Source: Luteolibacter sp. SL250
GTDB lineage: Bacteria > Verrucomicrobiota > Verrucomicrobiia > Verrucomicrobiales > Akkermansiaceae
Direction: 5' to 3'
Assembly (NCBI RefSeq): GCF_026625605.1
Contig: NZ_CP113054.1
Coordinates: forward strand, 1,488,001 to 1,552,000
Length of the DNA stretch: 64,000 bases
A program made the position numbers and the translations under genes. Of this stretch, positions 61,293 to 64,000 are shown piece after piece (the first letter of the stretch is position 1; each line of letters starts with the position of its first letter). Below the pieces are notes generated by a model, which saw nothing but the letters and a program-made list of their open reading frames with translations, searched no databases and was not told the DNA's origin.

Positions 61293-61672
61293 AGGCTCCC
61301 TCCTTCCAGAGTGAGGAGGACCGTGCCATCGGACTCGATTCTCCGGGTGGCACGCAGCCCCTTGGTTCTCGCCGTCCGGAGCGTCTTGTGGACACCGTAG
61401 GATTGGAGCAGGCGACCGTAGCCGGGACCTACCTCTTTCGCGACATGGCCCTCCCACCAATCGGCGGAGAACCCGTAGCGGCCTCCTTCAACGGGATCGA
61501 CGGCGATGTCATAGGGGCCTTTCAGTTTGATGACATGATCGGCTTTTCTCAGGACACCGGCAAAACCCCGGCAATGGTCGTCCTTGAGAAGCTGGAAGCC
61601 CATTTCGGCGCAGGCGTCATTGAGGGCTTCCAGGTCCCGGACTTCGGTCTGGATGGTGGTGAAGTGTGACAT
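61289..61672 (-). CDS. DUF1257 (Ycf35-like) protein
   Basis: 127 aa from the ATG at 61672. MSHFTTIQTEVRDLEALNDACAEMGFQLLKDDHCRGF is the conserved start of Ycf35/DUF1257, and VDPVEGGRYGFSADWWEGHVAKEVG...RLLQSYGVHKTLRTARTKGLRATRRIESDGTVLLTL is its usual C-terminus. Function is unknown even in plastids and cyanobacteria. It is directly coupled to DUF2997 and uses a leader with AACCAACCACC before the ATG. Confidence 0.9.
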   Translation of the reverse strand: MSHFTTIQTEVRDLEALNDACAEMGFQLLKDDHCRGFAGVLRKADHVIKLKGPYDIAVDPVEGGRYGFSADWWEGHVAKEVGPGYGRLLQSYGVHKTLRTARTKGLRATRRIESDGTVLLTLEGGSL

Positions 61673-61844
61673 GGTGGTTGGTTTGAGGGGTTTTGGAGGT
61701 TTTCGGGGTTTTCCGGTTTCAGGGGTATGAGGTAGGGTTGGTTCATTCAGGCTGATGGGAGGAGGTAGGCTTCCGGTGTGGTTCAGGTTCGGCTTCGCAG
61801 TAGGGAAAATGAAGACGGACACCCGGAACGGATCCCAGGTGCCC
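61673..61844 (-). promoter_or_regulatory. Hairpin + ACCAACC leader of DUF1257
   Basis: Minus strand: GGGCACCTGG / CCGGGTGTCC (10-bp stem with two G-T pairs, 61817-61844), then TCTTCATTTTCCCTA; farther down CTCAAACCAACCACC against the ATG. The spacing of 144 bases is longer than in the sister leaders. Confidence 0.5.
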
Positions 61845-61876
61845 GCCAGTGGGCTTCCGGAGTACGGAGGAGCTGC

Positions 61877-62893
61877 TCAGCCGACCGCCGAGAACCTCCG
61901 TGCCCCCAATTGTCCGAAACGCGCCACAACGTCCTTGGCGTCATTGCCGGAGAGCTGGACGGCGGTTTCCCGGAGGCGGCTCAGTCCGGTGGTGAGATCC
62001 CGCATCGCCCCGCTGTTGTTGCGGTAGTCGTCGGCACTCCGCTGGAGGAGATCCCGGCGGAAGCGTTCGAGCGTGTCCTCAAGCTGTTGGTCACCCGCGA
62101 AGTTGAGGGAACGGAACTGGTCGATGAACGAGGTGAGACGGTTGAGTGTCCGCTGGTGGATGCCATTCTCCGAGCCATTGATGGTGGCCAGTACATCGGT
62201 GGCGAGCCTGGCGGTTTCCGTGCGGAGGGTCGCCACGCTTTCCCGGATGAAGCCGTCCAGATCGTTCTGGAGTCTGCGTGAGGCATCATCCGCGATCCGG
62301 CGCCGTTGTTCCGCCACTTCCATCTGCTCGACCCCTTCCACGACATCCAGCCGGATGCTGTCGGGAGCGGCGACCTGGAATAAACGGACCTCGAAGGAGA
62401 ACCGTCTGGCGATCCCCCCAGCGAACGGAAAGGACTGCTCGATGGTGGCGATCAGCCGTTCCGAACTTCCCTGGAGCAACGCCGCGGCATCCCGCCATTC
62501 CGCGAGCGCTTTTTCACGGAGGGGAGTGTAGCCGGCGACGAAATCGAGGGTTTCCTCACGGAACTCCTCCCGGAAACGGTCCAGCTTGTCGGTGAGTTCC
62601 GCCAGCCGGGGATTGGGAACGAACCTGGCGATGCCTCCGAGGAAGGGGAAGCTGCATGATTCGGTGAGCGCATGGGCGCGGGATTCGACCAGCGAGAACT
62701 TCGACAGGGCTTCTCGGGGTATGAGACGCTTGTGGCCGAGCTGGATCAGCCGGTCGCTGACATTGGCGGGATCGAGTCCCAGGTCTTCGGCGGTCAGTTT
62801 CTTGCAGCCCCGCCAGTAACGAATGCTGAGGGAGACGAGGACACCCCGGCGGCAGATCGCGTCGAGGAGCGGTTGGTTCGGTGGATTGGACAT
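61877..62893 (-). CDS. DUF3150 family protein
   Basis: 338 aa. The N-terminal third fits DUF3150: LVSLSIRYWRGCKKLTAEDLGLDPANVSDRLIQLGHKRLIPREALSKFSLVESRAHALTESCSFPFLGGIARFVPNPRLAEL. The remainder is strongly helical, probably coiled-coil (DRFREEFREETLDFVAGY, RRIADDASRRLQNDLDGFIRESVATLRTETARLATDVL, RFRRDLLQRSADDYR). The family is often adjacent to AAA+ ATPases and VWA proteins in accessory DNA. It uses the hairpin leader with ACCAACC. Its biochemical role is not known. Confidence 0.8.
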   Translation of the reverse strand: MSNPPNQPLLDAICRRGVLVSLSIRYWRGCKKLTAEDLGLDPANVSDRLIQLGHKRLIPREALSKFSLVESRAHALTESCSFPFLGGIARFVPNPRLAELTDKLDRFREEFREETLDFVAGYTPLREKALAEWRDAAALLQGSSERLIATIEQSFPFAGGIARRFSFEVRLFQVAAPDSIRLDVVEGVEQMEVAEQRRRIADDASRRLQNDLDGFIRESVATLRTETARLATDVLATINGSENGIHQRTLNRLTSFIDQFRSLNFAGDQQLEDTLERFRRDLLQRSADDYRNNSGAMRDLTTGLSRLRETAVQLSGNDAKDVVARFGQLGARRFSAVG

Positions 62894-62957
62894 GATGGGA
62901 TGGATGGTTGGTGTGGAAACGGAAACACCCGCCGGGCGGTGATGCCGGGGCGGGTGT
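62894..62957 (-). promoter_or_regulatory. Hairpin + ACCAACC leader of DUF3150
   Basis: Minus strand: ACACCCGCC / GGCGGGTGT (9-bp stem, 62925-62957, with an inner 3-bp hairpin), then TTCCGTTTCCACACCAACC and ATCCATCCCATC before the ATG. Confidence 0.6.
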
Positions 62958-62987
62958 GTTCCGAAGGTCGAGTGGGTTGGTTGGATG

Positions 62988-63134
62988 CTACGGAGACTTC
63001 CGCAGCGTGAGTGCGAACAGATACATCGCGAGGGCGCCTATCGTCATCGGCAGCCAGAAATCCGAGAAGATCTGGAAGCAGAGGGCGACGATGGCGATCA
63101 CAGCGAAGATGTGGATGTAATGGGATGGTTTCAT
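62988..63134 (-). CDS. 48-aa membrane protein
   Basis: From the ATG at 63134: MKPSHYIHIFAVIAIVALCF, then QIFSDFWLPMTIGALAMYLFALTLRKSP, stop TAG at 62988. Two hydrophobic segments make a two-helix inner-membrane hairpin. The start is 12 bases after the lipoprotein stop. No family is recognised. Confidence 0.65.
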   Translation of the reverse strand: MKPSHYIHIFAVIAIVALCFQIFSDFWLPMTIGALAMYLFALTLRKSP

Positions 63135-63146
63135 GGGAACGGGGGA

Positions 63147-63332
63147 TCAGCGGAAACAACGGCCGACCGTCAGGACGACCATCGCTCCCAGGAAGCAGAA
63201 CCCGATCACCTTCAGTCCTTCCCCCACGGGACCGGTGTCGGTGACCCGGACAGGTGGTGGAGGTCTGGATGGCTCACAGGAGACACAGCCGAGAAAGGCG
63301 ATCAGCAGGAGAGGGAGGAGCACGGGTTTCAT
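63147..63332 (-). CDS. Small putative lipoprotein
   Basis: 61 aa from the ATG at 63332 (MKPVLLPLLLIAFLGCVSCEPSRPPPPVRV), which overlaps the nuclease stop as ATGA. FLGC or CVSC could serve as lipobox. A second hydrophobic stretch (LKVIGFCFLGAMVVLTVG) would re-enter the membrane. Lysis-protein-like size and topology, but no specific match. Confidence 0.6.
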   Translation of the reverse strand: MKPVLLPLLLIAFLGCVSCEPSRPPPPVRVTDTGPVGEGLKVIGFCFLGAMVVLTVGRCFR

Positions 63333-64000
63333 GCGGCCCTCCTTTCCATCACCCGCTCCGGGAGCCAGGCCGCGCATTCGCGTCGGTACTGGCACCAGGA
63401 ACACTGCATTCCCGGCTGAGGGTGGAACCTGTCCGAAACGATGCCCATGACGGCGGTTTCGAGCAGGGCGACCACCCGGTGTTTCCGGTGTTCGTCGGCG
63501 GGCGGGGATTTCACCCGGATCACCTGCGGTGTCTTGGTTTTCACCAGGAACACCAGATCCAGCGACGGGGGGCTTTCACCGATGGAGGCTTCCATGAGGA
63601 GCTGGTAGGACACCAGCTGGATCTCATGGTCGAAGACGGCGTGGGAGGAATCGGGTTTAGCCGCCGAGGATTTGAAGTCGACCGGGATGAGGTTTCCTTC
63701 GACCAGATCCATTGCCCCGGTGAGGGGAACGGAAAGGCCGGGGATCTCTTCAGTCAGTTTCACCTCGACGGCACGCGGAGGAACTTTGGGAACCTCCGGA
63801 CTGTCCAGATAGGCGGCGACGACACGCAACCCATCCTGACGGGCTTTCTCCCGCTCCTTGTCGTCCTTGTAGTTCACCGGCCCCTCGTCCCGCTCCAGGT
63901 CGCTGAATGCCTTCAGGAAGGCAGCTGAGACGGTCTCGGGGGAATCGTCGGTTCCACGCCATCGGGCCAGATGAAAGGCCTGCAATGCTGCGTGGACGGC
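63329..64000 (-). CDS. PD-(D/E)XK nuclease of the Cas4/RecB type, 5' end outside the window
   Basis: 223 codons to the window edge; the frame is open across it (AVHAAL precedes the apparent TTG start), so the true start lies beyond 64000. The nuclease core is GAMDLVEGNLIPVDFKSSA (D...DxK) with HEIQLVSYQLLME (QxxxY motif). The upstream AVHAALQAFHLARW fits the HxxxL motif of RecB-type nucleases. The C-terminal CSWCQYRREC looks like three of the four cysteines of the Cas4 iron-sulfur cluster; the fourth would be upstream. It is the first visible gene of the module and overlaps the lipoprotein gene. Confidence 0.85.
   Translation of the reverse strand, partial: AVHAALQAFHLARWRGTDDSPETVSAAFLKAFSDLERDEGPVNYKDDKEREKARQDGLRVVAAYLDSPEVPKVPPRAVEVKLTEEIPGLSVPLTGAMDLVEGNLIPVDFKSSAAKPDSSHAVFDHEIQLVSYQLLMEASIGESPPSLDLVFLVKTKTPQVIRVKSPPADEHRKHRVVALLETAVMGIVSDRFHPQPGMQCSWCQYRRECAAWLPERVMERRAA

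Noticed and set aside
61680..61715. G-tract series (GGGG TTTT GG A GG TTTT C GGGG) as a G-quadruplex
   Set aside because: Runs are uneven and on the non-coding strand; part of the ACCAACC leader region and not convincing alone.
34469..64000. Second copy of the tRNA-Leu 3' end as an att site
   Set aside because: I looked for GTTCGAGTCCTC-like text downstream and saw none in the window.

Overview
The window comes from a GC-rich bacterium of the Verrucomicrobiota, most likely Verrucomicrobiales (Luteolibacter/Akkermansia relatives). The main reasons are the first five genes, which reproduce the gene order of the Akkermansia Amuc_1102-1101-1100-1099-1098 pilus/secretin cluster, an in-frame CoaE-Rho fusion, the general lack of strong Shine-Dalgarno sequences, and dispersed palindromic repeats. 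Taxonomy is inferred from gene content only.

Core half (1-34.6 kb). 1-7.1 kb: type IV pilus/secretin-like operon on the + strand (partial Amuc_1102-like protein, PilM-like ATPase, two inner-membrane proteins, TPR-secretin), closed by a perfect terminator. 7.2-9.4 kb: palindromic repeat pair, then a fused dephospho-CoA kinase/Rho factor. 9.4-14.3 kb: two small exported proteins, a pyruvate phosphate dikinase with Lys/Ala-rich tails at both ends, and a YcxB-like membrane protein. 14.3-24.5 kb: minus-strand complex I operon nuoG-H-I-(55-aa membrane protein)-J-K-(GxxExxY cassette)-L-M-N; nuoA-F are not here. 24.7-34.3 kb: Uma2-type nuclease, biosynthetic threonine deaminase, VF530 protein, three 103-bp tandem repeats, a Tat-exported TIM-barrel protein, a glycosyltransferase-HAD fusion, a GNAT acetyltransferase and an M16 protease.

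Accessory half (34.5-64 kb). It starts directly after tRNA-Leu(CAG), a typical island insertion point. 35-43.9 kb: DUF3987-like protein, double-HTH regulator, a tightly coupled set of unknown membrane proteins, a repeat-rich stretch of about 1 kb, tandem paralogues of unknown function and a frameshifted cupin gene. 44.2-56 kb: three large exported proteins (discoidin/GH9 glycosidase, RCC1 beta-propeller protein, 2070-aa RHS protein with a variable toxin-like C-terminus), followed by an overlapping candidate immunity gene. 56-57.1 kb: IS66 and ExeA-type transposition remnants.

57.1-64 kb, minus strand: a coherent module of a PD-(D/E)XK nuclease with a C-terminal Cys cluster (cut by the window end), a small lipoprotein, a 48-aa membrane protein, DUF3150, DUF1257, DUF2997, a 77-aa protein, a membrane-anchored protein, a Ycf46-type AAA+ ATPase and a WGR-domain ATP-dependent DNA ligase, with a divergent XRE regulator. 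Four of its genes share an unusual 5' leader: a GC-rich hairpin, a pyrimidine-rich stretch, and ACCAACC just before the ATG. The nuclease, ligase, AAA+ motor and repressor together suggest a DNA-processing or defence-like system, and it is the most interesting candidate in the window.
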